From the NCBI RefSeq assembly GCF_042477335.2, contig NC_091247.1:7152501-7216500 (forward strand): a stretch of 64,000 nt of DNA, in the 5' to 3' direction. This DNA is from Ovis canadensis (Eukaryota > Chordata > Mammalia > Artiodactyla > Bovidae). The notes below the pieces were generated by a model, which was not told the DNA's origin, made no database searches, and saw nothing but the letters and a program-made list of their open reading frames with translations. Positions 10,396 through 22,095 of this stretch are shown one piece after another. The translations under genes and the position numbers were made by a program. How positions within the stretch are numbered: position 1 is the first letter of the stretch; every line of letters begins with the position of its first letter.

Positions 10396-10584
10396 ACATC
10401 CAGAAGGACAATCAGGTCCCACCTGTGCCAAACAGTCCCTGGCTCCCCATTGCCAGCAGGAGAATATCCACCATCTTCTTATGGACTGGTGGGCACTGCC
10501 TGCACCAGCCCCTGCTGACCTCTCCCACCTCCTCTTCCCCTCGCTCAGCACACTGCAGTCACCTGGGCAGCCTCCTGTCCCTCA

Positions 10585-11245
10585 AACACCCGGCCCTCCT
10601 TTCTGCCACTGGCCCTTTGCACATACCTTTCCTCCTGCCTAAAATGTACTTCCCTCACTCCAGTCCACTCCCATCCCTCCCACAGTAAACGCCCAAAGAG
10701 CTCAGTCTCACATCAAACTTCCTTTCCTCAAAGATGCCTTCCTGGGACTTCCTGGTGGTCCAGTGGATAAGAATCTGCCTGCCAAGGCAGGGGACACAGG
10801 TTCGATCCCTGGCCTGGGAAGATTCCACAGGCAGCGGAGCCACTAAGCCCGGTGGCCTGCAACTACTGAAGCCTGCCCGCCCTGGAGCCTGTGCGCTGCC
10901 GCAAGAGAAGCCCCTGCAATGAGAAGCTCACGCACCAAAACAAACAGCAGCCCGTGCTCACCGCAACTAGAGAAAGGCCTCAGCGACAAAGACCCTGAGC
11001 AGCCAAAAATAAAGAATTTAAAAAGATGTCTTCCTGGACATCCCGACTCGCAGTTCACATGGGAGTGGTTGGCCTTCATGGCCCTGTATGCCCCCCCACC
11101 CATTCCCCATACCACTTCTCTTGGTCCTAAAATGTGAAATTATTTAAGGAATGTCAGCCTCCCCACGTGAGCTCTGTGAGCCAGGATCACCCCTGTTTTG
11201 CTCCCCATTATTGCCCAAGCACCAAGGACAGGGTTGACCCAGGGG
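10585..11245 (+). mobile_element. L2 LINE 3' end split by a CHR SINE
   Basis: Sense L2. The left part has ccctttgcacataccttt and the cctcaaagatgccttcc region. The right part has gagctctgtgagccaggatc and cccaagcaccaaggacag, the usual L2 3' end. A CHR SINE lies between the halves. Confidence 0.75.
10746..11021 (+). mobile_element. CHR-type tRNA-derived SINE
   Basis: Sense CHR copy with head ggacttcctggtggtccagt, ggttcgatccctggcc and an A-rich tail. A 16-base duplication aaagatg-c/t-cttcctgg (10730-10745 and 11022-11037) with one mismatch flanks it. Confidence 0.92.
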
Positions 11246-13015
11246 CTCCCCACCCCAGCTATTCGTCAAACTGAAGTATCACCTTCCAGAATCTCCCTGA
11301 TTTGGGAAACTGAGAGGCTTTCAACAAGACAATGCATTACCTACATAACTACATAAGCTTAAGGTTTCGTACCTTTGCGAGACTTTTGCACTCATCGAAT
11401 GAACAAATCTGAGAAAACCCTCTGCTACATCCGGTGTCCTAATTTTTCAGCTCAGAAAAATATGGTCATTGCACTCAAAGCAGCTGCTCACAATTCCTGC
11501 TGTGCCTCCTCGAAGCCCAGCCTCCGGCCACCCCTTCCTCAGAACATGCAGGAGGCTGCGGCTGCTCCGAGGGTCACCCCTTGCTTGGGGATAAATGCCA
11601 ACAATGAGTAATGGCGGGTTGTGGAGGGAGGTGCAGACAAGAATTCAGCCCAGTCAGCAAGATCGGCGGGAGCCAAGGTGGCCCCTTGCCTGGGGTTAGG
11701 GCCCGACTCAGCCGGTCCACACACAGCAGCCTCCCCCCCTCCAACCCCGCCCAACCAGCTGGGGAGTAAGTGTGGACCCCAAAGGGGCCACGGGGCAAGC
11801 CGCACATCTATCCCCTCCCTTGTCCATTTCAACAGTCCAGAGACTACTGTGCGCTTGGCCCAGCTTGGGGGAGGCCCCAGTGAGTTCTTGATCACAGCGC
11901 CACTTGGGAAGCCGGTGGGAGGCCCTAAAGAATGCTTCAGAGGGTCCCAAGGGAAGAGGTATTCAGAGAGGGGCAATGTCCAGGTCCGTTCAAAATGGTT
12001 CTCAATGAAAGAATTTTCTTGACAGGCTGCAGAAAACAGTCACTTTAGTAACCACTGGTACTATGACTGGGGTTGGGGCCCGTTCAGGGGAGGTGACACC
12101 TTGAGGCCTGGAAGAAGGGTGGACTGTCCCAAAACACAAACCAGTTGGGGGAGGACTTGGAACATGGGGTCATCATCATCTGGTTGGGCTCCGGGGACAC
12201 GGAGGGTGAGCCTCAGGGTGAATAAGATCTGTCGAGAGCAAAGGACCTGAGCCTGGAAAAGGAGCCTGGCCTGGGCAGGGGTCCCGAGATGTTCACGAAC
12301 ATCAGGAACGTCCTAGAGAGAAACCCCCACTTTTTCGGTTCCCCTAGGGTTCACGTTCCTGAGGGATAGATGATGGAGACAAAATGAAACAGACAAGCAA
12401 CTGGTTGGGATGTAGGAGGTGGCGAAGGCAAGGGGAAGACGTGGCTGGTCAGGGAGGACTCCTGCAGGGAGCAGGGTTGTGGGGGAAGGGATGGGCCCAG
12501 GGGGTATCTGGGGGAAACTCCAGGAGAGATGGCCCGAGGGACTCCAGGGCAGGGTGAACTTGAGAGACTGGAGGAGGGTGGGGGTGAGCTGGGGGCCTGG
12601 GGATGGACCTGGAGGAGGGGTGGGAGGCGAGGAGGGATGGGGGCTGTGACACTCAGGTGCAGATACACAAGGTGAGCTTCTCCAGAGAGCTGTGCACGGC
12701 CCTCGTTTCCTTCCCAGAATTCCCAGGCTCACCCATCAGGCAACAGGCTACGCCCCATCCCCCTGTCACCACAGTCCTCATCTATGCGGGGCCTTAGGGG
12801 GGGCTCAGCCTTTTTGGATCCTCACAGCTGCCTGTGGGGTGTCCCGCCCTCCCTTCGGCTGCTGAAACAGCAGAGATGTTTGCTGGAAGGGGGAGCGGGT
12901 TTCCGGGTGGGGATGCAGGAGGCAGGAGGCCTACACTGCAGGGAGATGGAGACCCTCAGGGAAATTCACACCCCAGCTGCTTGCCAGCCTGAGGACAGGC
13001 GCTCTCAGCTGCTGT
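11246..13015. other. Unassigned GC-rich DNA with no supported gene
   Basis: About 1.8 kb with no repeat family I can name. Part of it (11370-11530) is a candidate conserved block reported separately. Frames such as 11539-11976 and 12313-12732 are proline- or glycine-rich composition effects that overlap frames on the other strand. No splice-bounded exon stands out. Confidence 0.4.
11370..11530. promoter_or_regulatory. Candidate conserved non-coding block (weak)
   Basis: AT-rich island in GC-rich surroundings, repeat-free, with a taatttttcagctcag stretch and tcattgcactcaaagcagct. Inference only, since no alignment is available. Confidence 0.2.
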
Positions 13016-13019
13016 CACG

Positions 13020-13188
13020 TCGACACACACACATGCATGCTGACACACACGTGTGTACATGGACACATGCACAATCCCGCCCTCACACTGAGACACACAC
13101 ACTGGCAAACAGATAAACACCCGCGATGACACACACACAGACCAGAACACTGCCACACGGCACACGCGCGCACACACACAACCGCCTC
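13020..13188. repeat. CA/GT-rich degenerate microsatellite
   Basis: Interrupted runs of (CA)n and (GT)n, for example gacacacacacatgcatg and cacacgcgcgcacacacaca. The open frames across it are composition artefacts. Confidence 0.9.
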
Positions 13189-13639
13189 TCCAGTTGGTCT
13201 GAGCTATCTGCTCCAGAACGGCCATCTCTTTAGGTTGGAGCCTCCTCTGGGAAATCTTTGCATCTTCATATGATCCTCCAGGCTGCCCCCCAGCTGCCGT
13301 TGTTGCCTAAAATCCTGAGAACTAAGGAAAGATTCCTTTAAAACTCACACTTCAGATTTTAGGCTGAAACAGTATTTCAGAAATTCTAGTCTTCAGGATC
13401 GTTCTGATGTGGGCTTGTGTTACCAGGCAGGTGGGGACAGGTAGGGTGCTGAGGGCCCTGCAAGGGGAGCTAGGGTTGGAGAGCAGGGGTTGTTGAGGAA
13501 GGGTTAGTCTGGGCAGATTCCACACCCGCCCCACCCTCCACGGCTGGGAGCAAACTCCACAAAGCAAGAGCTGGCCAAGGGCTGAGTGGGTCAAGGAATG
13601 GCTCTGAAAATCCCATCCACCCCCCACAACTCACTCTGC
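13189..13639. other. Unassigned DNA with no supported gene
   Basis: No family or exon recognised. Confidence 0.4.
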
Positions 13640-13770
13640 AACCCTCCCCAAGGGACTGTGAGCCTCAATTTCCCCATCTGTACAATGGATGTGGTCCACC
13701 TTTTAGGGCTAGTGCGAAGAGTTAAATGACACCCATGCACCTATAAAGTAAAAAGCCCTGGAAGCCCAAG
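13640..13770 (+). repeat. MIR SINE
   Basis: Sense MIR: gagcctcaatttccccatct, gtacaatgg, gagttaaatgacacccatg. Confidence 0.75.
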
Positions 13771-13839
13771 AAAATTAAGTTTTGGGGGGGGCGCGGGTGG
13801 GATGGCAAAAACTCGGCAGCAGTGGCCTCTCGGGTGTAA

Positions 13840-14420
13840 CAGGGCTGAAAATAACCGGCATTTTCCTTTTCTCTGCGGCTGAAGCCGCGCTTCCCATAGG
13901 ACCGAGCCTGCTTATCAGTAGCAAAGCCGCTCTCTCTGCCAGAAGGTGACTGTGGGGCTCGGCTCCCCTCTCCAGCCTTCAGCCCGACTCCTAGAGAGGA
14001 GAACAGTGAATTCCCTCCTCGTGGTTCAGGTTTCTACACCGCCCCCCAAAACCCCTAAACAATTTTGCATATATTTAAATCTTCTCTGCTGTTTCTAGGC
14101 TTGAGCCGACCCCCACCCAAAAGCCCCCGAAAAAGGGAGAAAGAAATTGCAAAAGCCCGTCATTTGTCTCCATCCCCGCACCCCATCTATCAGGGCCGCC
14201 GAGCCCGTCGCCTCGAATGATGCGCGCGCCCGGACGGCGCTTTAATGGGGCGCCGCGTGTGACTGTGCAGCCGGCCGGCATTTGCATACATATTAAACGG
14301 AGCAGTAAAAAATGCAGACATGCAAACCATTTGGACGGGCTCCTCGGCGAGCCTGCCAGGAAATCAATCTTCTGGTTTCTTAAAGGAAACCTGCTCGGGA
14401 GGAGGTGGTGAAGCCTCGCA
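13840..14420. promoter_or_regulatory. Candidate conserved enhancer with CpG-dense core
   Basis: Repeat-free block. Its core (14195-14280) keeps about 17 CpG sites in under 100 bases. A perfect octamer ATTTGCAT (14280-14287) follows at once, next to an acatattaaacgg homeodomain-type stretch. Other short motifs are cggctgaagccg (self-complementary apart from the centre), gcttatcag (GATA-type) and a TAATGG element near 14243. Rare CpG retention and dense developmental-factor motifs suggest a conserved enhancer or small CpG island. There is no exon or TATA box that would support a promoter. Conservation itself cannot be seen from one sequence. Confidence 0.4.
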
Positions 14421-14784
14421 GCCCGCCGGCCCTGGGAGGGGAGCGGCCAGCATCTGTCCATCTGTCTGCGGAGGCCAGTCGGTTGTGAGGGTCCTTCCCG
14501 GCCACGGACTTGGTGGAGCCTCGACAGGGAGCCAGAGGGGCCAGGGGACCAGAAGGCATCATCAATCGCTTCGAGAGTGGATCCTGGCTGGACCGGCTGT
14601 GTGCCCTGGAGTAATAGTGATAGTGCCCTAGGTGATAGCGATAATTTAGCGCAGCGCCTCCCCCACCCCCAGGGGATGCTGGAGATTTTCCTCTCAATTA
14701 ATGGCTCTGGGGCCTGATGACTAACCCAAGGTGGCCCATCTCCTCTATGAAGAGCCTGGATCCCAAACCAGGTTTGGAAGAGAT
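14421..14784. other. Unassigned GC-rich DNA with no supported gene
   Basis: Continues from the candidate enhancer. No repeat or exon recognised. The long minus-strand frame (14075-14833) has no domain. Confidence 0.4.
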
Positions 14785-14995
14785 CCCCTAAGAGCACAGG
14801 TTCTGGAGGCCTGAGTTCCAAGTCAGGCTCCATTCCTTACAAGCTGTGTGACCTTGAGCAAATGCATCCACCTCTCTGCTGGTTTTTTTTTTTTTAAGTG
14901 TGTGTGTGGGACCAATATACTTCCTTCTTAAGTGTGTTGTAGAATAAAGTAGGTCATTCATTATCTGGCTCACAGTAGTACTTAGATGCAGAGCA
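14785..14995 (+). repeat. MIR SINE
   Basis: Sense MIR: taagagcacaggttctggag, acaagctgtgtgaccttgag. A T-run and short GT stretch (14882-14909) interrupt it, followed by a weak 3' part. Confidence 0.8.
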
Positions 14996-15084
14996 AAGTG
15001 TAGGAAGGTCCTGGTATCACTGGTGTGGTTTTTCCAGGTGAAAATTCCTCACTATGTCTGCATGGCTTGGCGGCCGCTTGTCCT

Positions 15085-15510
15085 ACGAGCCTCCTCATCT
15101 CTAAACGCCTTGTTTGATTCTCACAGGAACTCCTAGCTCACACGGACCGCCCACCCTGCCCTCTGCAGAGGTGGGGTCCCAGGGGCTCCACTGCCCATTC
15201 CAGACAGATGTGGCCAAGAAGGCACCTCTGAGGGCTCTGAGACCATCATCTGCTGGCAAATTGGGCAAAGCCCGGGCCCTGGCGGGGGACACCCTGAGCC
15301 AGTCCCAAACAGTCTGAATGTCTGTGGGGCCAGAAAAGGCAAGTGGCCCAGAGTCTCCGTAGAACCAGAGCAGTCCTGCTGCTCCACCCACCCTCTCTCT
15401 CAATCCCACTTTACAGATGAGGAAACTGAGGCTTGGAAAGAGGTGTGTGGCCACAAACTCGAAGGTGGTGGAACCGGGATTAGAACTGGGTCTGAGTGAT
15501 GGCAAGGACC
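15085..15510 (-). repeat. MIR SINE, two parts
   Basis: Antisense MIR. A 3'-side part lies near 15085-15145 (tttgattctcacaggaac). The core at 15385-15510 has ccactttacagatgaggaaa and ctgaggcttgg. About 240 bases between them are unassigned; the two parts may or may not be one copy. Confidence 0.7.
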
Positions 15511-15694
15511 ACTCCCCAGAGGTCACTTGTAAATACTGTCGACAGAAGGAGCTCTTTCTGCGTTGTCAGGAATGCTGCTGTCCCTAAAGAAGGTGTGTGC
15601 TTGTGGAAAAAGACCAGTTTTGTGGGCTCAGCATGCTATTCAGAATTCACGAAGCTTCTTCCTTGAAGGGAACTGGAGGAAGCAGTGGACGGGT

Positions 15695-15850
15695 TTTTTG
15701 TTTTGTTTTGGCTGTACTGAGTCTTCACTGCCCTGTAGCAGGTGGGATCTTAGTTCAGTGTAGGACCTTAGTTCCCCTACGGGGCTTCAAACCCGTGTCC
15801 CCTGCACTGGAAGGCGGAGTCATTACCACGGGACCATCAAGGAAGTCCCA
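15695..15850 (-). mobile_element. tRNA-derived SINE
   Basis: Antisense: tttgttttgttttggctgta tail side, cttcaaacccgtgtcccctg and gaccatcaaggaagtccca at the head. Confidence 0.88.
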
Positions 15851-16164
15851 GGAGTGGGTGGCTTTTGAGAACCAGCTTGAGTGTGGTGGGTGTTCCTCCA
15901 TTTCCTCCACACTCCTGGACAGGCTGAGTACTGGACAGTGCTGGGGCAGTGATGGGCACAGTGGGTGCACCCAGCCCCATGAGAGCCGCCCTCCTCTCTG
16001 AGACCCTAGCCCTGAGTGAAGAGCCAGGCTAGGGGCAGGAGAGGCCCTGGCCTTCAGGTGGGAGAGAGTCTCCGGGAATCAAAGCTTCCCATCTGAGCGG
16101 CAAAGGGGCCTCCGCACGGTGCTGAGTTGCAGCCTGCTACCAAGGGAACAAAAAGGTCTGAATC
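15851..16164. other. Unassigned DNA with no supported gene
   Basis: No family or exon recognised. Confidence 0.4.
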
Positions 16165-16245
16165 CAGGGTGTGGTCCAGTTGGATGGTGGCGCCTCCCTG
16201 TGTGACCTTGGGCAAAAGCCTTAACCTCTCTGGGCCAGGGTGGCT
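16165..16245 (+). repeat. MIR SINE fragment
   Basis: Sense core: ctgtgtgaccttgggcaaaa, cttaacctctctgggcc. Confidence 0.75.
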
Positions 16246-17029
16246 GAGCTGACTGCACTCCTTCTCTCCCTCTCCCTTTGGAAGATCCTCCTTTTCACCC
16301 CTGGCCTCCAGGCTCTCAGGGGCCTCTGTTCCTCTACCTCTCGCTGCAGGCCCCAGAGGACAGGCCGCCCCCACTGCCTGGCAGGCAGCGGGTGGAGGAA
16401 GCCGGCAGGGCGGGAAAAGGCAGGAGGGGCAGGAGTTACAGGAACTGGCTGGGCCTGGGCGATTGCTCAACTGGGGAGCCTGGCCCGGCCGGCCTCCACA
16501 GGCCCCCACTTCCCCCAGTCACCCTCCCTCCTAGCTCTGCATTGCAAACATTCCTCGCCAACCTCGGCTGCTGCAGCCCCGGAAGGGGGAACTGCCGCAG
16601 ACACAGCACGAGGCAGCCAGAAACACTTAACCCCTTCCTCGCTTCCAGGCAGAGCCCGCAGGCTGGAGGATGGGGCTGGGCCTGGGTTCCCAGACTCCGG
16701 CGTGACCCGCTCAGGTGCACCGCCAGCAGCCCCGGTGGGCCCCAGGTTAGCAACCTGGATCAACAGGCCATCTGTGGGATCACAGAGTGACCGCTCAAGG
16801 ACTTACTGGGCAGACACTTCCAGAGTGTTCACTGGGTGCCCAGCACAGCATCTGGTATAAACAGGAACATCCAGTGGGGGGCACCCACAGAGCCCACCTT
16901 CTAGTGGGGGGTGGAGTGCAGATCAGACAAACAGGCTTTTTTTTTTTTTTTTTTTTAGCTCACGACAGTGATGAGTGTGTTACAAAGGAAAAGTACAGGG
17001 TGAGCCTGACTGTGAACTGAAGTCACTCA
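16246..17029. other. Unassigned GC-rich DNA with a poly(T) run
   Basis: Several 100-200 codon frames overlap on both strands at 16240-16860 and none carries a recognisable domain. A pure T-run of about 20 lies near 16938-16957 with no SINE or L1 body that I recognise attached. Confidence 0.4.
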
Positions 17030-17345
17030 GTTAGGCAAGGAGGGCTTCCTGGAAGAAGTGACATTTAGCAAGCAACAAGAAAAAGAGAAGGAGAATGTGT
17101 CAAGCAGAAGGGTGTGAGGCTCCCGAGAGGGGAGAGAGTTTTCATGGTTCAGTCTATGTGCCTGGAGGGCATAGGGTAAGGGGTCGAGAACCCCTAAGTG
17201 GGAGGGCTAGGCCTATGCCAGATCCCAAAAGGTTTGGGGTCATTTTTGAGCTTGGATTGTCTTCTAAGGGCAGTGAGGAGCCATGGAAAATGTTTACCTG
17301 GGGAATAACATGATCAAGTTCAGTCTTAGGCACCAAGAATCCCAT
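17030..17345 (-). mobile_element. L2-like LINE fragment
   Basis: Antisense L2-like series: gagggcttcctggaagaagt, then gtgaggagccatgg and aataacatgatcaagttc. Heavily diverged. Confidence 0.55.
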
Positions 17346-18284
17346 AGCCAAGAAATGAAACCAGCATGGTTTTCAGATACAGATCAAATATACGCGAAGA
17401 CCAGAATACCTGCAACTTACCAAAGTGCCACCAACAGGAGACGTTTCAAATGGCAGCCTGGCAGCTGGGCCTGACACCTGGGCCTCCTGGGGCCCAGGGG
17501 CCACTCTGAGCCCTGCCATACCCAGTCCAGCCGGAGGCAGCCAGCTGAGGGGGCTCCTCCTCCTAGGACAGCATCCACCCCTCCCCCATGCCAGACCCCG
17601 CTCTGCAGACAGCTGGAGCTTCATAAATGCAGCAATTTGTGTTGAAGTTGGAAGGGGCTAAGAGACCACCCAGGCCCACAGACTCCTCGCTTCAGAGGCA
17701 GCAAGGGCTGGCCCTGGCTTCTACTGGGGGCCCAAATGCAGCTGGGCCTTGGGCCCAAGCTGGGGATGCTTGGGCACAGGGGGGCCGAGGGGGCACGGAT
17801 CTGAGATGCCCACAGCATGTGTCCAGAGAGGAGGCCAGCACACCCAGCCTGTCCATGACCTTGGCACCTCAAGATCTCTGTGGACCGCCCCCTACCAACT
17901 AAAGCCCCTTCCTCTCCCCACCCTTCATGGGACCTCACAGAGGCTGAAAGAAACAGAGATTCAAATCCAGGAGACTAGGAACTGTTTGGAAGGGAGCGGT
18001 CACCAAACCTAGCTGATGGACTGCTCTACTCCTGTAGAGCTTGAAGGCACGAGTCAGGGGACAGAGTAAGTTGGTGGGAAACTTCTGTATTGGTTTTGCT
18101 GTAGCTGAGTTTCCTTTTCTTTTTTCTTCTTTTTAAAACTGAAGTGCTACTTAGATCGTCAATATACCAGAGATGGAAATGGAGCTCTCTTGATTGGAGA
18201 GGAAGCGGGTGGCCTGGGACTTCGCCGTGAACACCTACATAAGCTCTGTGTCCTCCTGGGCAACCCCAGGTTCCTAGGGTGGGC
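17346..18284. other. Unassigned GC-rich DNA with no supported gene
   Basis: No family or exon recognised. The T-rich piece at 18115-18140 is not tied to a recognisable element. Confidence 0.4.
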
Positions 18285-18385
18285 AGGCAGGCCCAGTCTG
18301 AGACTTTAGGGATGGGGAAACTGAGGGCCCGGGAGGCGGAGACACTTGTCTGGAGTCACACAGCCCTGAAGGATGGAGTCAAGGG
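18285..18385 (-). repeat. MIR SINE fragment
   Basis: Antisense core: gggatggggaaactgagggc, ggagtcacacagccctg. Confidence 0.7.
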
Positions 18386-18884
18386 CTGTCAAGCCAACCT
18401 GAGCCAAACACCTTCCATCAGGCCAGGCCCAGGCTGCAGGTCAGGAACTTGCACCCCCACTCTGGTTTCTGAGCATCTCTAAGCCTGGCCTGTTGGTTGG
18501 GGCAGCAAATTGAGCCAGGGCTCCCCAAATCCCACCTCAGCAGGGTGAGACTTCCGAGGGGAAAACACGCCCGGGACACTCCCTCTGTTGAAATCATGCT
18601 GGGACAGGACAGGAAAGGGCCGGGCCAGCTCCATGCCCACACATGCCCCCAGCAGAAGCAAGGGCTGAGCTCCTTCCAGCCCCCGGGGTCGCCCATAGGG
18701 GGTCCCCAGCAGCAGCGACTATCTGCTCTGTGGCTCTGGGTCCACGCTCGCTCACAGGGCAAAGATCTTTCCAGGCAATGGCACTTCTACGAAGGTTCTT
18801 TGAACCTAGGGTGCCACCACCTTGGTGATCCGCCATCAGCTTTGCCAGGATAAAGCATACCAGAACCTTCTGAAGCTTCATCAT
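18386..18884. other. Unassigned DNA with no supported gene
   Basis: No family or exon recognised. Confidence 0.4.
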
Positions 18885-19020
18885 AACAGGAGGAGTTGGC
18901 CATTTTCACCCCATTTCACAGACGGGAGACAGGGCTGTGAGGTCACTTGCCTGGTCACAGAGTTAGTAACAGACATGGTGACTCGAGCAACCAGGTGCCT
19001 GCTCCTCACCACTAGGTCAC
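18885..19020 (-). repeat. MIR SINE
   Basis: Antisense core: accccatttcacagacggga, gaggtcacttgcctggtcac. Confidence 0.75.
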
Positions 19021-19134
19021 CACCAGAGATGTGACCCTTTTTCCCAGCATGAGACTGAGGCAAAACCAAAGAACCCTCGGCTCACCGTGACTCCTCGTGT
19101 TCTTTGTTTGTATTTTAGAAATTTTACCTGTTAT

Positions 19135-19428
19135 CTTCCTTTATTTGTGGCAGGGCTGGATCTTCACTGCTGCGTGGTCTTCACTGCGGCGAGAATGGGC
19201 TACTCTGTCATGGCGTGCGGGCTTCTCCTTGCGGTGGCTTCCCTTATTGCACAGCACAGGCTCTAAGGGATGCGGGCTTCATACCTTAGTTGCAGCATGT
19301 GGACTCAGCAGTTGCGGTGCATGGGGCTTAGTTGCTCTGCAGCATGTGAGATCTTCCCAGACCAGGGATCCAATTCGTGTCCCCTGCATTGGCAGGTCAA
19401 GTCTTAACCACTGGACCGTCCCCCTCAT
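19135..19428 (-). mobile_element. CHR-type tRNA-derived SINE
   Basis: Antisense CHR: ggcagggctggatcttcact, repeated tagttgca/gcagttgcggtgc units, then ttcccagaccagggatcc and taaccactggaccgtcc. Confidence 0.9.
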
Positions 19429-19889
19429 ATTGCTAATGTACACAAAATAAATATTTCATCTCACCTATTTACTGTATTTTTGGCATTTATCCATCCTGAG
19501 TTTACACCCCATTTCAGTCTTCCCCGACATGGGTTCACACGGGTCATGGAATTTTTCTCTGTGTCTCCAGGAGGCAAAGCTACTTGTGTCCTTGTAGCCA
19601 TCATTGCCAAAACAAAAAAAACCTCACTTTATACATTTCATAAAAATGAGTGGCCTGACTTGGAAATATTGTGGAACCGGCTCCTTGGGGACATGGATTG
19701 CACACTGCCATGATGCTGTTGAGGCAGCAGGCATGGGGTGAAGGCTCAACAAACAGGCCTGGATGATTGTTATTGCTGCTGTTCATGGGGGTTGGTATAG
19801 CTGATAATTCCTAATCTTTTCCTCCTTCACATCACAGGTTACAGGGTCACTTCTCAAAGTTACTAATTGGCACTAAATGGTAAGAAGCC

Positions 19890-20600
19890 AGTTGTGAGAA
19901 TGAGGCAAGTTATCTGTCCTTGCGCTGGAGAGATGGTTACCGTGGCAGTCGGCCTGCAAGATGGTCTCCAGACGATTTCCACCCTCTTCAGCCCTTCCCA
20001 CAATGAAGAGGGCTGCCCCCGCGGGGCCAAGAGGACAGTGTGGAAAGGACCACACGTGCATTCCAAGGCACCAGGGTTTCAGTCTCGCTGGCATCCATCT
20101 AGGGGAAGCCATATACTGAGGAAACTCAAGCAGCTCTGTGGAGGACTCCATGGGGCAAGAAACCAAGGCCTCCTGCCAACAGCCAGCCAGTGAGCACTCC
20201 ATCTTGGAAGCCGGAAGCCAATCCCGCAGCCCCAGTCAGATGAGAGCAGCCCCAGCTGATGTTTGGACTGCAACTTCAGTGGAGACCACAAACTGGGACC
20301 AGACAGTTATGTTGTTGTGCAGTTGCTGAGTCATGTCTGACTCTTTGCAAACCCATGGACTGCAGCACGGCAGGCTTCCCCTGCCCTTCACTATCTCCCA
20401 GAGTTTGCTCAAATCATGTCTATTGAATTGGTGATGCCATCCAACCATTTCATCCTCTGTCACCCCCTTCTCCTCCTGCCCAGTTACGGCACTTCTGAAT
20501 TCCTGAGCCACAGACCCTTTGAGATAATAAATACCTATTGTTCTGAAGCGCTAAGTTAGGAGTGATTTGTTACACGGCAGTAGGTAACTGATACAGAAAC
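19890..20600 (+). repeat. Ancient LTR-like relic split by a BovB 3' end
   Basis: Carries ccaaggcctcctgccaacag, catcttggaagccgg, gcagccccagtcagatgag, and after the BovB insertion tttgagataataaatacc, tgatttgttacac and the end aactgatacag. The element is a widespread mammalian relic; I cannot name the family with confidence (MaLR-like). The left boundary is uncertain. Confidence 0.55.
20304..20480 (-). mobile_element. BovB LINE 3' end, 5'-truncated
   Basis: Antisense BovB tail (gttgctgagtcatgtctgac to ccttctcctcctgcc). An 8-base duplication cagtta-t/c-g (20304-20311 and 20481-20488; the left repeat is counted inside the stated span) places it inside the LTR-like relic. Confidence 0.88.
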
Positions 20601-21964
20601 AGAGAGACCTTTAGTTATGAGGCTGTTCCCAAAGTATGTTCCTTGGAATATTGACCCCAGGCTATATAACCCCAGGAAAACCAGTCTGTCAAGTAATGGC
20701 AGATTGTGGGCTTTCATCTCTTATTTAAGATTCCCAGTATACCTTGGCATAGCCAAGCAGACCCCTCTGGGCAAGGAGGCTGTTCCTCTGGAGTCTTGGT
20801 AGAACTCTGACATCATAGCTTCTTTGAGAAATACAGCTGAACTGCGACAGGAGTAGGCTCCTACTGCACATTAGATCGTTGCATCTAATATAAAAACAAA
20901 AACACTTCCAGCCGGATATTCAGAGTGTGGCCGATGGTGTCCTATACGAAGACAAGATGGCCGGCCTCTCTGAGCTCCTCTTCCGGCTGAGGGGGCTGGT
21001 TTGCCTTGGGTCCCCTCTGGTCCCACCAGTCACACCATCAGTGGTTCTGGTCAGGGCTTGGGGCCCGTGTTTGGCCGTGAACCTCAGTGTATCTGGGGAC
21101 CACTGGGGCTTCAGATTTTGGTTCCTGCTCTCTGCAGCGCCAACTCTCATCGCTCCGAAGCAATGGCCTTGAGCTCCCCACCCCTCGTGTCTGCCACATC
21201 CTCAATGACAATGCCTCAGAGTCGGATCCTTCTCGGCAGGAACATAACCATGGTCTTAAAACACGCACCACTGGAAAATAACGTTTGATATAGAAAAAAA
21301 AAATCATTTCGCAGGCAACTTTTTCAGAGCGAATCCACCCCCTTCAGCGAGGAAAAGCTGCGCTCAGAAAACCACATTCTTTCAAACCCCTGGGGTTGCA
21401 TGGGGGTGGGAACAGAGATCTTTCTACACGCTAGGAGGCAGAGGCCTTTTCTTCTGTTGAAAACGTAATTTTACCCTCATGTTGCTTCATCTTTCCCTGC
21501 ATGGCCTTTTGGGGGGCTTGCGGGCCTTTCTGGAGCCACTCCTTCCAGACACCAAGCAGCCTGCCCTCTTCCCTCAGACCTGAGGCCTTGGTGTGCAGCC
21601 CTGGCTGCCCCCCGCCCCGGCCTCACCTGGGAGCCCTGCCTAGGCCTGCTCCAGCAGAATCTGCACTGGGACAAGGTTCCCAGGTGATTCCAGGCACATG
21701 AAAGATGGGGAGCGCCCAGCTGCACCCCAGAACCGCCATCTCAAGGTGCCCTCTGCCTGCCCGCTAATGGGCCGCCAAGCTCACCTTCCTCACCCGGCTT
21801 CCAGGCTCCCATCACAGACGGCGTCTCAGAAGCGGCACTTCCGGACCCCCATTTCCACATGCACGCTGCCCACCCCTGCATCACGCTCTCATCATGTTTG
21901 AAATCCAGCGAGAGGGCCACACACATAGAGTGGGAAGTCAGGACCCCTGAACAAGCAGTAATGG
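20601..21964. other. Unassigned DNA with no supported gene
   Basis: No family or exon recognised, apart from the weak candidate conserved block at 21260-21480. Confidence 0.4.
21260..21480. promoter_or_regulatory. Candidate conserved non-coding block (weak)
   Basis: Repeat-free, moderately AT-rich, with isolated CpGs retained (aacgtttgatatag, tttcgcaggcaac, agcgaatcc, agctgcgctc). Inference only. Confidence 0.2.
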
Positions 21965-22095
21965 CAACAAAGACTCCCAGCCTTTACAGAGCACTGCCAA
22001 CCGAGGAGGAAAGCAGTGAGACCTAGAGGTTCAGAGAGGGAAAGCCACCACCCCAAGATCACACAGCTGGCAAGTGGCAGAGTCAGAGCCACCAA
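21965..22095 (-). repeat. MIR SINE
   Basis: Antisense: gaggttcagagagggaaagc, caagatcacacagctggcaa. Confidence 0.8.

Noticed and set aside
12956-13225. Frame with Cys/Val-rich repeats at the CA-rich tract
   Set aside because: Produced by the dinucleotide repeat.
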